10,740 bases of DNA from Candidatus Aminicenantota bacterium (GCA_030671465.1 DAOVIP010000023.1:1-10740), one strand, 5' to 3'; positions 1 to 7,452 are shown, counted from the stretch's first letter. Made by a program: numbers and translations. The notes: generated from the sequence alone by a model not told the origin.

Positions 1-897
1 CAGGGAATGATCAATGGGAGAAATTCGGGACCATTTTCCCAGAAAAATCTGAATAAACAGGCCACCCATCATGCACAGGGGAAACAGGGGGAAACCCTGC
101 AATATTTTATATTCGGCCATGGTGGGGAAAAAGGATTCGACAAACAGCAATCCCTGCTTTAATCCGTATCCGATTAGAACCGCAATCCCGATAATGGCCA
201 GATGAAGGGCCAGGCTATCGATAGATTCAGCCGATACGGTTTGCATGCCGGCCACTGGTCGCCGGTCCGGTGAATAGAATCCTCCCCATTCACCCCGGTC
301 CAGTTTATCCAGGGATTTCAGTTTCTGGGTATAGCCCTTCCGGGCAGCCCAGTTGATGAGGATAATGCCGAAAACAATGGCGGTAATGACCCCGAAAGTA
401 GCTGAAGTCAGGGCATAATCGGTTCCCTCTGGCCATTTGAAGGTTTCAAAGGTTTCCCTTAGCCCGGCTGCGGTTCCGTGTCCGCCCTCAAAACCCACCG
501 GTATGATCACCCCGAACACATCCGGAACTTTAAATACAGGTTTCAGAAATACCAGTACCGTCAGCAGTCCGACGAAATATTGGCCCCAGGCCACAATCTG
601 TCCATACCCCAATTGTGGGGCTGATTTTTTCCATATAGTGGCCAGCGAGGGAATGGTGACACCCAGAAAAAGGGCTGCAAATACAATATTGATCAGAAAC
701 CCGGGTAATTGTGACCAGCCGGCGGTCCAGTGTCCGGGAATGGATTTGCCGGAAACCTGCAGAATAATTAAACCCAGAGTGCCCGCGATTACCGATGTGG
801 GAATATAGAGTCTCTGAAAGGGTTTTATTTTCAAACGCAGGTATTTTCCCACCACCAGCAGCAGGCTCAATCCGGCAAACGAGGTGACAATATCCAT
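1..897 (-). CDS. GltS-family sodium/glutamate-type symporter, C-terminus cut by window edge
   Basis: The reading frame stays open for 299 codons from ATG at 897 to base 1, so the stop codon lies outside the window. The translation is strongly hydrophobic with many membrane segments and contains GGHGTAAG at residues 138-145. This resembles the GGHGT re-entrant-loop motif of GltS sodium:glutamate symporters, and a following SATFG stretch matches the same family. A polar loop (about residues 184-225) separates two hydrophobic halves, as expected for a two-fold pseudo-symmetric inner-membrane carrier. A PIDHSL segment near the edge also resembles divergent GltS members. GltS proteins import glutamate with Na+; substrate specificity here is not proven, so no symbol is given. 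The start lies one base after the M14 peptidase stop (TAATATG), with only a weak upstream A-rich SD, so translation is probably coupled to that gene. Confidence 0.85.
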   Translation of the reverse strand, partial: MDIVTSFAGLSLLLVVGKYLRLKIKPFQRLYIPTSVIAGTLGLIILQVSGKSIPGHWTAGWSQLPGFLINIVFAALFLGVTIPSLATIWKKSAPQLGYGQIVAWGQYFVGLLTVLVFLKPVFKVPDVFGVIIPVGFEGGHGTAAGLRETFETFKWPEGTDYALTSATFGVITAIVFGIILINWAARKGYTQKLKSLDKLDRGEWGGFYSPDRRPVAGMQTVSAESIDSLALHLAIIGIAVLIGYGLKQGLLFVESFFPTMAEYKILQGFPLFPLCMMGGLFIQIFLGKWSRISPIDHSL

Positions 898-898
898 A

Positions 899-3481
899 TT
901 ATTTTTCCAGACCCGCATAATAAAGTGAATTAAACAGGAACTTAAAGGTCCCTGTGGTCTGGGCCCGGTGCTGAACCCGGCCGCCCAGAACGATCACATG
1001 TCCCCGGTAGTAATCAAACCGGATGATCATGACCGCCCGGTTCAGATGTTTTTCCCCCTTGAGGTATCCGCTCAACAAATGGGGTCCCACAGAATTAAAT
1101 TCGGCCACTACCTTGCGGTTGATACTTTTCAAAAGAGGAGGCCGGGTCCGGAAAGCAGGGCTGTGAGAAAAAAAGATAAAACTGTCCTGCTGAATTCCCC
1201 ATCCAAGCGGATCCAGGGAATCCACTTTTAGCCGGAGCAAAGAACCGGGACAATAGAATTGGTCTCCCTTTACTCCCTTTAGAGTTTCGGAGAAGGGTAG
1301 GGAGAAATCCGTGATGCCCAATTCCGATGCTGAATCCATCAATACCACTGTTCCGCCTTGGCGTACAAAATTCTTCAGAGCTTGGATGCCTTTTTTGCCG
1401 ATTCCTCCCCGGTATTCGGGGGGGGAACCGGATATGAAATACGACCAGTATCCCTGGTAGGTGCCGTCTATAATGGTTTTTCTGGCCTGGTCCGGGAATA
1501 TGATCACTTCATGTTTGGATAACACTTTTTCATTGAAATCCCGGTTATGGAGCACCTGAAAAGGGAATTCAAAATGATCCAGTACCCAGCGGGTCCAGCC
1601 TTCATCCATGCTGGCCCGGTAAGACTGGTAAATCCCGATGGAAGGTTTGGCTAATTTCCGGAGGTGTTTCTGGTTTTTAATATGGATTGTGGTGATGTTG
1701 ACTCCGGTTCCTTTCAGTATTTGATGCATTGCTTTTTCGTTAATAGTACTGCATTTTACTAGGAAGTCTCCCGGAACAATATTTTGGTCTTGGTTAAAAT
1801 CCCCGGCATAGCGATATACATTAATTTTTTTCTCAAGCAGGCGATTAACTACCAGGGCGGACCGGTTGTATCTGGAGGGAATGCGATAGGTGTTTCCCTG
1901 ACCGGAGATGGTTTCCTGTGGGTATTCGATATTCGTTGCTTGCATTAGTAGCAGGTCCTGACAAGGGGTGTTTAGCTCAATGGCCCTGAGGCCCCTTTGC
2001 AGGGGCATTGTCCCGCCAGCTGCGTCAGAGGGTTCCATGATGGGGCCGTCTTTCATATGTCTGATTTCGGGATATTGTTGGGTCTCCATCATGACCTTGA
2101 TAAAATTGCGGTAGGGCTGGTTAAGGGGAATGATGAAGTCACCTTTTTTCAGGACCCGATCATCCAGACAGGCATCTGATTGAAGTTTGAAAATCCGGAT
2201 GCCGTGTGCCTCCATTTTTTTTATAAAGGTATAGAGGGAGGGCAGATCCCATTGAGCCATGGGCAAGGCGTATCCATAGGGGGGTTGCTTATTTCCTTGC
2301 TGAATGTTTTTCAGACCCAACTGATAAAAATTCCACACAAAAGAGTGTCTGTTTTTGGCGGCAATTTCCAGCAGGGCATTAACCGCGATAAGTTCGTAAT
2401 CAATAATATCTCTCAACCGCCACCAGCCGCCAGGCCAGGGATCCGGGAAGTTCACCTGGGCCTTGTACTCCGGCAGACCTTTTGAAGAGACCTGGAGTTC
2501 ATTGGGCTCAATGTAAATGGGAGAGGCTACCCGGGCACTGGCCATTTCGGTCAGTACTCCCACAACATTCTTGAACCAGGCGGTATTCTTGGAACCGCCT
2601 GGCCAGTAGGCATCAAAAGCATAAGCACTTCCGACTCCTTTTTTGTGGTTCTCCTGTAATCGAAGGGCCATAAAACCGCCGATTATGTTAGTCTGGTTGA
2701 TCAAAAGCGGATCTAGGTTCTGGTTGAGCGGGTCCTTGAAGGGAGGTACAAACATCCGTGGTCCGGTTAGGAACATCTGATGCAGGTCCAGAAAAATCTG
2801 GGGGAAATAGCGTTGATGTAGTATGGCATTCACCACCCGGCTCTCTTTAAGGTTTAACATATAGAAGTCACGGTTGTTGTCATGACCGGCGTAATGGTGG
2901 TACAGGTAGGGCATCCAGCATCCCTCGTACTCGGTATTGACATATTTGTTGTACCATTCGGTGACCATGATGTTACCGTCCGGGTTGATAGAAGGCATTA
3001 GAAGTATGACCACCCGGTCCAGGTAAGAGCGGATCAGCGGGTCATCAGTCCCGGCCAGCTGATGGGCAAAAATCATGGCCATCTGTGAGCTGGCAATTTC
3101 AGTGGCATGAAGGGCACAGGTCATCAGAATAAAGGTCCGGGCCTTTGGGATGAGTTCCCTGGCCTCCTCAGGAGTGAGGGTATACGGATTGGCCAGTTTT
3201 TTATTGATTTCCACCAATTCGGGAAGTTTGCGGATATTTTCCTCTGAAGATATAAAGGCCAGAACCATGGGATTTCCCAGCGTGGTCTCACCCTCATTAA
3301 CCACTTTTATTCGATCGGATTGATTATCCAGGTATTGAAAATATTTAACTATATCTGGGTATTTGACCAGGATCTGGTCTCCACCGACCCGGACACCCAG
3401 AAATTCATCCGGACTTTTCTGGGCCTGGGAAAAGCAGAAAAACAGGCTGCAGAATAAAAAAATGGTTATCTTCTTTTTCAT
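899..3481 (-). CDS. Exported M14-family zinc carboxypeptidase with C-terminal GATase1-like domain
   Basis: This 860-residue protein begins with a signal peptide: a Lys-rich start, a hydrophobic stretch and SQAQ near residue 21. It is therefore exported. The M14 catalytic domain covers about residues 35-380. Zinc ligands are H125 and E128 (in LHATE) and H234 (in LDLHQ). NPDG at 166-169 and NNRD at 202-205 match the family substrate-binding region, and E312 (in LTEMAS) is the expected catalytic glutamate. A C-terminal region (about 613-845) looks like a class I glutamine-amidotransferase fold (IGIYQS, VIIFPD, VRQGGTVVLMDSAS). The family nucleophilic Cys is absent there, so that domain is probably structural or binding. 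M14 enzymes remove C-terminal residues from peptides or cut peptidoglycan peptides; the substrate is unknown. The ATG at 3481 has a strong SD (GAGGAG) five bases upstream. The gene is immediately followed by a GltS-type symporter. Confidence 0.92.
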   Translation of the reverse strand: MKKKITIFLFCSLFFCFSQAQKSPDEFLGVRVGGDQILVKYPDIVKYFQYLDNQSDRIKVVNEGETTLGNPMVLAFISSEENIRKLPELVEINKKLANPYTLTPEEARELIPKARTFILMTCALHATEIASSQMAMIFAHQLAGTDDPLIRSYLDRVVILLMPSINPDGNIMVTEWYNKYVNTEYEGCWMPYLYHHYAGHDNNRDFYMLNLKESRVVNAILHQRYFPQIFLDLHQMFLTGPRMFVPPFKDPLNQNLDPLLINQTNIIGGFMALRLQENHKKGVGSAYAFDAYWPGGSKNTAWFKNVVGVLTEMASARVASPIYIEPNELQVSSKGLPEYKAQVNFPDPWPGGWWRLRDIIDYELIAVNALLEIAAKNRHSFVWNFYQLGLKNIQQGNKQPPYGYALPMAQWDLPSLYTFIKKMEAHGIRIFKLQSDACLDDRVLKKGDFIIPLNQPYRNFIKVMMETQQYPEIRHMKDGPIMEPSDAAGGTMPLQRGLRAIELNTPCQDLLLMQATNIEYPQETISGQGNTYRIPSRYNRSALVVNRLLEKKINVYRYAGDFNQDQNIVPGDFLVKCSTINEKAMHQILKGTGVNITTIHIKNQKHLRKLAKPSIGIYQSYRASMDEGWTRWVLDHFEFPFQVLHNRDFNEKVLSKHEVIIFPDQARKTIIDGTYQGYWSYFISGSPPEYRGGIGKKGIQALKNFVRQGGTVVLMDSASELGITDFSLPFSETLKGVKGDQFYCPGSLLRLKVDSLDPLGWGIQQDSFIFFSHSPAFRTRPPLLKSINRKVVAEFNSVGPHLLSGYLKGEKHLNRAVMIIRFDYYRGHVIVLGGRVQHRAQTTGTFKFLFNSLYYAGLEK

Positions 3482-3486
3482 TATTT

Positions 3487-3492
3487 CTCCTC
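3487..3492 (-). promoter_or_regulatory. Ribosome binding site of the M14 peptidase gene
   Basis: On the minus strand GAGGAG precedes ATG at 3481 with a five-base spacer. It is among the best SD matches in the window and fixes the start just ahead of the signal peptide. Confidence 0.8.
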
Positions 3493-3498
3493 AAGGAT

Positions 3499-3527
3499 AT
3501 TATCCGAAAAATCGAATGAATTGTAAA
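3499..3527 (-). promoter_or_regulatory. Candidate sigma-70-type promoter for the M14 peptidase-symporter pair
   Basis: In the 61-base gap after uvrC the minus strand reads TTTACA (3527-3522), a 17-base spacer, then GATAAT (3504-3499). Both hexamers differ from consensus at one position. Transcription would start near 3492, leaving a leader of about ten bases that begins at the SD. The -10 lies inside an 11-base palindrome, GGATAATATCC. The call rests on sequence match alone and assumes E. coli-like consensus; if the host belongs to a group with a different housekeeping sigma consensus it would fail. Confidence 0.4.
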
Positions 3528-3542
3528 TAGAATAGAACTGGA

Positions 3543-5129
3543 TTACTTTTTAGCCTTGATGGACTTGTCTGGCATTTTTTCTCTTTTCTGGCGGTGATGT
3601 TGAATGGCCCGGCGGTGAACCTCATCCCGGATATTTTGAAACAGGAATTTTTCCGGTGAATCATCAGGAAAAAGTATGGACCGGCCGTTTTCCAGGAACA
3701 GGCGTTCCTCCCGTTTGGCTAGGGAAACAATATCCGACTTTAAACCCAGTCGATGCTTCACCATTATGGCCGTGTTAAGCTGGGGAATACCGCCGTCTAT
3801 AAGCAGTAAATCCGGGTTTGATTTCCGGGATTTGAAGCGCCTCTCCAGTACTTCTTCAAGCGCTTCGGTGTCGCCGGGGCTGGCCTGGCCGATCAGGTAA
3901 TTGCGGTACAGTGATTTAATCGGTTTCCCTTCTTTAAACACCACCACGGCCCCGACCCGTTCCCTTTCGCTCATATGAGATATATCAAAACCCTCGATAT
4001 GGATGGGTAAACGGTTCAATTCGAGTAAGCGTTTCAGTCGTTCCGCTATCGAGGAGTATTCGTTTTTTTTCTTATATTCATTGAGATTTTTTATGGCCAG
4101 TTCAAGCAGTTTTTTCTTGTTTCCCCTCAGGGGAACTTTGATATTCACCTTTTTTTGGGCAATTTTGGAAAACAATCGATTCATATACCGGGAATCCGCA
4201 GGAAGAAACGGCACTACAATTTCAGCCGGGAGGTTGTGATTCTGATAGTGTGAAACCAGAAAGTTCTTGAGGATACCCGGCTGCCGGTTTGACAGGTGAT
4301 TAAAGGAAAAATACTCCCGCTGTCGCACCTTTCCCTGCACAATTGAAAACAAGATCAGCAGGGCTTCATCTCCCCGGTTGTGGAGCGCCATCACATCGAA
4401 ATCAACCTTCTGGGGAGAGGATATATAGGATTCCAGATTAAACTCTTTTATCAAACGGATATCTTCCTTGATTTGGTGGGCCTTTTCAAATTCCAACGCT
4501 GCGGCTTTCTTTTTCATTTCCTGCTGGAGTTTTTTTAGCACTGCGGACTTATTTCCCTTTAAAAAACGGATTGCATCCCTGGTATTTTGCTGGTATTCCT
4601 GACTGTTTATTTTCCCGATGCAGGGAGCCGAACACCTGTCTATGTAATAATAGAGACAGGCTGTTTTCTTTTTAAAACCAATATCTGAACAGGTTCTGAG
4701 CTTGAAAATTCGGGTAATCAGATCGATAATCACCTTGGTTTTTTTTGCATCGGCAATGGGACCGATGGACAGGTTGTTTGAATTTAACTCCCGGTTAAAG
4801 TAGATACCCGGGAAGGCCTCATTGGCAGTAATTTCAATAAAAGGAAATCCCTTGTCATCCTTCAGCCTGATATTGAAAACGGGCTGATAATGATGAATCA
4901 GGTTGTATTCAAGGTGCAGGGCATCACTTTCATTGTCGGTGAGTATGTAATCGATTTGATGTGCTTCCCGGAGCAGAGAATTGATGGAGGCCTGGTTTTT
5001 TCTCTGAAAGTATTGTTCAATCCTCTTTTTCAGGTTTTTGGCTTTCCCGATGTATAAAACCCGGTCATCTCTGTTTTTAAAAAGGTAGACACCGCTTTTA
5101 TCGGGAAATCTCTCTCTATTTTTGAGCAC
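3543..5129 (-). CDS. uvrC: UvrC excinuclease subunit, lacking the C-terminal HhH domain
   Basis: UvrC makes both incisions around lesions marked by UvrA and UvrB in nucleotide excision repair. The N-terminal GIY-YIG nuclease is clear: GVY at 13-15, YIG at 26-28, R36, and E74 as the likely metal-binding Glu. Four cysteines (C147, C158, C166, C170) match the conserved UvrC cysteine cluster. A UVR/UvrB-binding helix pair covers about 196-231. The RNase H-like nuclease follows, with its triad visible as D382 (FDISH), D445 (LIDGG) and H505 (RDEVH). The protein ends at residue 528 with a basic tail, KSIKAKK. Typical UvrC is about 600 residues and ends in a helix-hairpin-helix DNA-binding domain, which is absent. 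The start is GTG, overlapping the bamD end by 14 bases; an in-frame stop lies just upstream, so no longer start exists. Confidence 0.95.
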   Translation of the reverse strand: MLKNRERFPDKSGVYLFKNRDDRVLYIGKAKNLKKRIEQYFQRKNQASINSLLREAHQIDYILTDNESDALHLEYNLIHHYQPVFNIRLKDDKGFPFIEITANEAFPGIYFNRELNSNNLSIGPIADAKKTKVIIDLITRIFKLRTCSDIGFKKKTACLYYYIDRCSAPCIGKINSQEYQQNTRDAIRFLKGNKSAVLKKLQQEMKKKAAALEFEKAHQIKEDIRLIKEFNLESYISSPQKVDFDVMALHNRGDEALLILFSIVQGKVRQREYFSFNHLSNRQPGILKNFLVSHYQNHNLPAEIVVPFLPADSRYMNRLFSKIAQKKVNIKVPLRGNKKKLLELAIKNLNEYKKKNEYSSIAERLKRLLELNRLPIHIEGFDISHMSERERVGAVVVFKEGKPIKSLYRNYLIGQASPGDTEALEEVLERRFKSRKSNPDLLLIDGGIPQLNTAIMVKHRLGLKSDIVSLAKREERLFLENGRSILFPDDSPEKFLFQNIRDEVHRRAIQHHRQKREKMPDKSIKAKK

Positions 5130-5910
5130 CTTTTTTGGCTTTCATTTTATTGATATCTTTGATCTTTTTCAATGATTTTTTCAGGTATTTTGACTTGGGG
5201 TAACTGTTCACAACTTTCTGAAAAAATGACAGGGCCGTATCCAGATCGTTAATTTTTATATAGCACTTGCCGGTAATGAAGAATAGTTTGTCGTTTTTTT
5301 CAAAATCCGGGAATTCATTGATGACCTGCTTGAACCGGGCAATGGCGCCCTTGGGGGCCCGGTACTTGTAATTGTAATATCCGATCCGAAAATAGTGGGT
5401 GGCCAGGTATTGTCTGGCCTTGGCGATCTTTTTCTTTGCGTCTTCGGCTTCCTGAGTGTCCGGGTATTGCTTGATCAGATTTTGGTAGGCCTTAATGGTG
5501 CCATAGGTATTGGTTTGGTCTCTCCCGGGTTTTTTCATCTGCTTGAAGTAACACATCCCGATCTGGGACATGGCATAGACCGCATCCGGTGAATTGGGAA
5601 ACATGTTGACAAATTCCTGATATTCAGCTGCAGCCATAATCAAGGAAGCGGCGTCCTTGGCTTTAAAATAGGAATCTCCGATGGCCACTTTTGATTTTTT
5701 GGCATAAATACTGGTCGGGTAGAGTTGCATGACCTCTTTAAAAAGCAGCCGGGCTTTGTCCGGATCTTTCCGGATATATTTTCTAGCCTTCTCATACATT
5801 TCCTTGTCTGAACCCATCTCCTGGGGAGTTAATTCCACGGTTTTCTTGGATTTGCATCCGATCATGAATATGATGATGACAATCAGCAGGGTGTAAATGA
5901 TTCTTTTCAT
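5116..5910 (-). CDS. bamD: BamD-like outer-membrane assembly lipoprotein (TPR repeats)
   Basis: The 264-residue product starts with a lipoprotein signal: a hydrophobic segment ending MIGC, with C19 as the acylated cysteine. After it come tetratricopeptide-type helical repeats (about residues 38-250) with recurring YP endings (LYPTS, MFPNS, QYPDT, EFPDF, SYPKS). The GRDQTNT segment at 129-135, followed by AYQNLIKQYPDT, is close to the central part of BamD/YfiO. BamD is the essential lipoprotein partner of BamA that receives substrates for beta-barrel insertion into the outer membrane, so this gene supports a diderm host. Length matches the usual 240-270 residues. A different TPR lipoprotein of the YbgF/CpoB kind is less likely because the lipobox and RDQ region are both present. 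The ATG at 5910 has an SD (GGAGCG) that overlaps the rpe stop. Confidence 0.85.
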   Translation of the reverse strand: MKRIIYTLLIVIIIFMIGCKSKKTVELTPQEMGSDKEMYEKARKYIRKDPDKARLLFKEVMQLYPTSIYAKKSKVAIGDSYFKAKDAASLIMAAAEYQEFVNMFPNSPDAVYAMSQIGMCYFKQMKKPGRDQTNTYGTIKAYQNLIKQYPDTQEAEDAKKKIAKARQYLATHYFRIGYYNYKYRAPKGAIARFKQVINEFPDFEKNDKLFFITGKCYIKINDLDTALSFFQKVVNSYPKSKYLKKSLKKIKDINKMKAKKGAQK

Positions 5911-5911
5911 A

Positions 5912-6571
5912 TTACGCTCCGTTTATTTTTTTTAATATCATGTCTACTGTATCTTTGATCCGGGGTGAATTGTATAGAAATGTTCCCACCACAAAGAGAT
6001 CGGCTCCTGCTTTCTTCAATTCGCTGATATTGGTGTCATCGATCCCTCCATCCACCTGAATCAGGCATTGGCTGCCTGATTGATCAATTTGATCTCTCAA
6101 CTTTTTGACCTTATCCAGGGTGGATTTGATGAATTTTTGCCCCCCGTATCCCGGGAATACGCTCATCAGCAGAACATAATCAATTCGCTCCAGGAAAGGA
6201 AAAACAGCCTCTATCCGGGTATCCGGATTCACCACCAGGCCGGCACTCCGATTGTGTGCTTTTATGGTTTTGATGTTTTCTTGAATATGGTTTTTGATCT
6301 CCACATGAAAAGATATCCAGTCGGATCCGGATTCAATATATCTGGGTATCATTTTATCGGCATTACTGACCATCAGGTGGGAGTCGAATTTGAAATTGAA
6401 TTTGGATCTTATGGCCGGAATGGTGGCCGGGCCGAATGAAATATTGTCCACAAAATGACCGTCCATGACATCGAGATGAATAAAATCTATATGATTGGAC
6501 GCAAATTCGCTTAAACGTGATTCAAGGTCAAAAAATTTTGTTGAGAGTATTGAAGGAAATATGGGATTCAT
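5912..6571 (-). CDS. rpe: Ribulose-phosphate 3-epimerase
   Basis: Rpe interconverts ribulose-5-phosphate and xylulose-5-phosphate in the pentose phosphate pathway, in the cytoplasm. The 219-residue length is normal for this TIM-barrel enzyme. Visible active-site residues are S7 (PSILS), metal ligands H32 and D34 (IHLDVMDG, with D37), H65 (SHLMV) and the catalytic D174 (VDGGI). The phosphate-binding end GTFLYN is near residues 196-201, where many homologues have G-[ST]-x-[IL]-[FY]. One small oddity is MSVFPGYGGQ at 136-145: the residue before PG is usually Asn or Glu and here it is Phe (F139). The ATG overlaps the stop of the PASTA gene as ATGA, a classic coupled arrangement with only a weak SD. 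The stop is one base before bamD. Confidence 0.97.
   Translation of the reverse strand: MNPIFPSILSTKFFDLESRLSEFASNHIDFIHLDVMDGHFVDNISFGPATIPAIRSKFNFKFDSHLMVSNADKMIPRYIESGSDWISFHVEIKNHIQENIKTIKAHNRSAGLVVNPDTRIEAVFPFLERIDYVLLMSVFPGYGGQKFIKSTLDKVKKLRDQIDQSGSQCLIQVDGGIDDTNISELKKAGADLFVVGTFLYNSPRIKDTVDMILKKINGA
5915..5920 (-). promoter_or_regulatory. Ribosome binding site of bamD, overlapping the rpe end
   Basis: The minus strand reads GGAGCG, then the rpe stop TAA, one base, and the bamD ATG at 5910. The SD therefore lies within the last codons of rpe, so ribosomes finishing rpe are placed to restart on bamD. Confidence 0.7.
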
Positions 6572-7290
6572 TCGCTTATTTGGAGGCTGATCAGGTTTTT
6601 GGGATTTATCCGGAATCCCGGTGAAGGAAATTGTTTCACCACTATTCCCGGTTCAATATAGCTGTAGGGAACCCGGGTGATTTTGGATATCTTGAATCCC
6701 TTGCTCTCAAAGAAATACACAACTTGACTGGCCTCCTGACCGATAATAAACGGCATAATAAAGGAACGGTCCCGGACTCCCTTACTAATCAGGATATCCA
6801 GGGTGGTTCCGATGGGCACGGTGGAACCGGGTGGATATGATTGAGATATGATGTGATCTGCCGGGACTTCATCGGAATTGATATAGGAAGCAAAACGCTT
6901 TTTTAGATTGCTTTTGGTCAAAATTCTTTCACATTCCTTCAGGTTCTTGTTGGACAAATCCGGAATGATTACCTCGGTCAATTCCGCAGTCACATAAATT
7001 TTGATAAATGATTTTTCCTTTACCAGGGTATTAGGAGCGGGAAACTGATCGATTATGGTCAGTGGCTTATAATTTTTATCAAAATTGATGATCTCCTTTT
7101 TCAGGTAAATTCCGCGGGAAGAAGTGATCTGGTAGGCTTCCTTGAGTGTTTTTCCGATTAGTTTGGGTGCCCGGATCTCCTCACCTTTGATCAAAACACT
7201 CATGGTCAGGAAGATCGAGGCAATGAGCACCAGAAAGTAGAAGGCAACCAGGCCCATAATCCTAGAAAGCAAAAGGAATTTCTTTTTCAT
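6568..7290 (-). CDS. Membrane-anchored protein with three PASTA domains
   Basis: Counting from ATG at 7290 the protein has 240 residues: a short basic N-terminus, one membrane anchor (about 11-35), then three PASTA-type repeats at about 37-101, 106-171 and 176-239. Repeat signatures are visible: APKLIGKTLKEA, IIDQFPAPNTLV, IPDLSNKNLKEC, IISQSYPPGSTVPIGT, MPFIIGQEASQV, VVKQFPSPGFRI. PASTA domains can bind peptidoglycan or lipid II fragments and act in the periplasm; they are best known as extracellular parts of PknB kinases and of PBPs. No kinase or transpeptidase domain is attached here, so signalling is not implied. A GTG at 7308 in the same frame would add six residues, but the ATG is preferred: it gives the usual MKKK start and has GAGAG just ahead. 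Likely first gene of the leftward operon with rpe, bamD and uvrC. Confidence 0.88.
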   Translation of the reverse strand: MKKKFLLLSRIMGLVAFYFLVLIASIFLTMSVLIKGEEIRAPKLIGKTLKEAYQITSSRGIYLKKEIINFDKNYKPLTIIDQFPAPNTLVKEKSFIKIYVTAELTEVIIPDLSNKNLKECERILTKSNLKKRFASYINSDEVPADHIISQSYPPGSTVPIGTTLDILISKGVRDRSFIMPFIIGQEASQVVYFFESKGFKISKITRVPYSYIEPGIVVKQFPSPGFRINPKNLISLQISE

Positions 7291-7298
7291 GCTCTCTA

Positions 7299-7327
7299 TT
7301 TTTACCACAGTTATCAGCTTATTTCAA
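7299..7327 (-). promoter_or_regulatory. Candidate promoter for the PASTA-rpe-bamD-uvrC operon
   Basis: The minus strand carries TTGAAA (7327-7322), a 17-base spacer, and TAAAAA (7304-7299), preceded by TG one base upstream as in an extended -10. Transcription would begin at about 7292, almost at the ATG at 7290, giving a nearly leaderless message. If real, it rules out the GTG at 7308 as a start. A second minus-strand TATAAT at 7425-7420 has no good -35. Sequence match only. Confidence 0.3.
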
Positions 7328-7361
7328 TAAAGAAGATGCCCATCTTTTCGAGGATGGATGG

Positions 7362-7380
7362 CCGGAATCGGGGATCCCGG
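7362..7380. repeat. Imperfect hairpin in the divergent intergenic region
   Basis: CCGGAATC (7362-7369) pairs with GATCCCGG (7373-7380) at seven of eight positions around a GGG loop. A second short inverted repeat, CCATC/GATGG (7340-7344 and 7353-7357), lies just to its left. Neither is followed by a T run on either strand, so terminator function is unlikely. An operator or chance structure is possible. Confidence 0.35.
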
Positions 7381-7414
7381 AGTGAGAAAGCCGCTGACAG
7401 GGGTCGTTTTTAGA

Positions 7415-7443
7415 TTGATATTATAGGAAAAATATATTATATA
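7415..7443 (+). promoter_or_regulatory. Candidate promoter for the rel-aminotransferase pair
   Basis: TTGATA (7415-7420), a 17-base spacer and TATATA (7438-7443) lie just before rel. The segment 7412-7450 is the most AT-rich part of the gap. The predicted start is about 7450, leaving a leader of only a few bases before ATG at 7453. Several overlapping TA-rich hexamers are present, so the exact -10 is uncertain. Confidence 0.35.
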
Positions 7444-7452
7444 AATTAGAGA

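Noticed and set aside
437..808. Plus-strand open frame of 123 codons
   Set aside because: It lies opposite the GltS-family gene, whose minus-strand frame carries the family motif and runs without interruption to the window edge.
3482..3542. Frameshifted remainder of uvrC
   Set aside because: The 61-base gap is too short for an HhH domain and its translations show no HhH-like GIG motif. It looks like a promoter and RBS region.
7391..7410. Possible terminator: GACAGGGGTC followed by TTTTT
   Set aside because: The stem has only three base pairs, and no gene upstream reads toward it on the plus strand.
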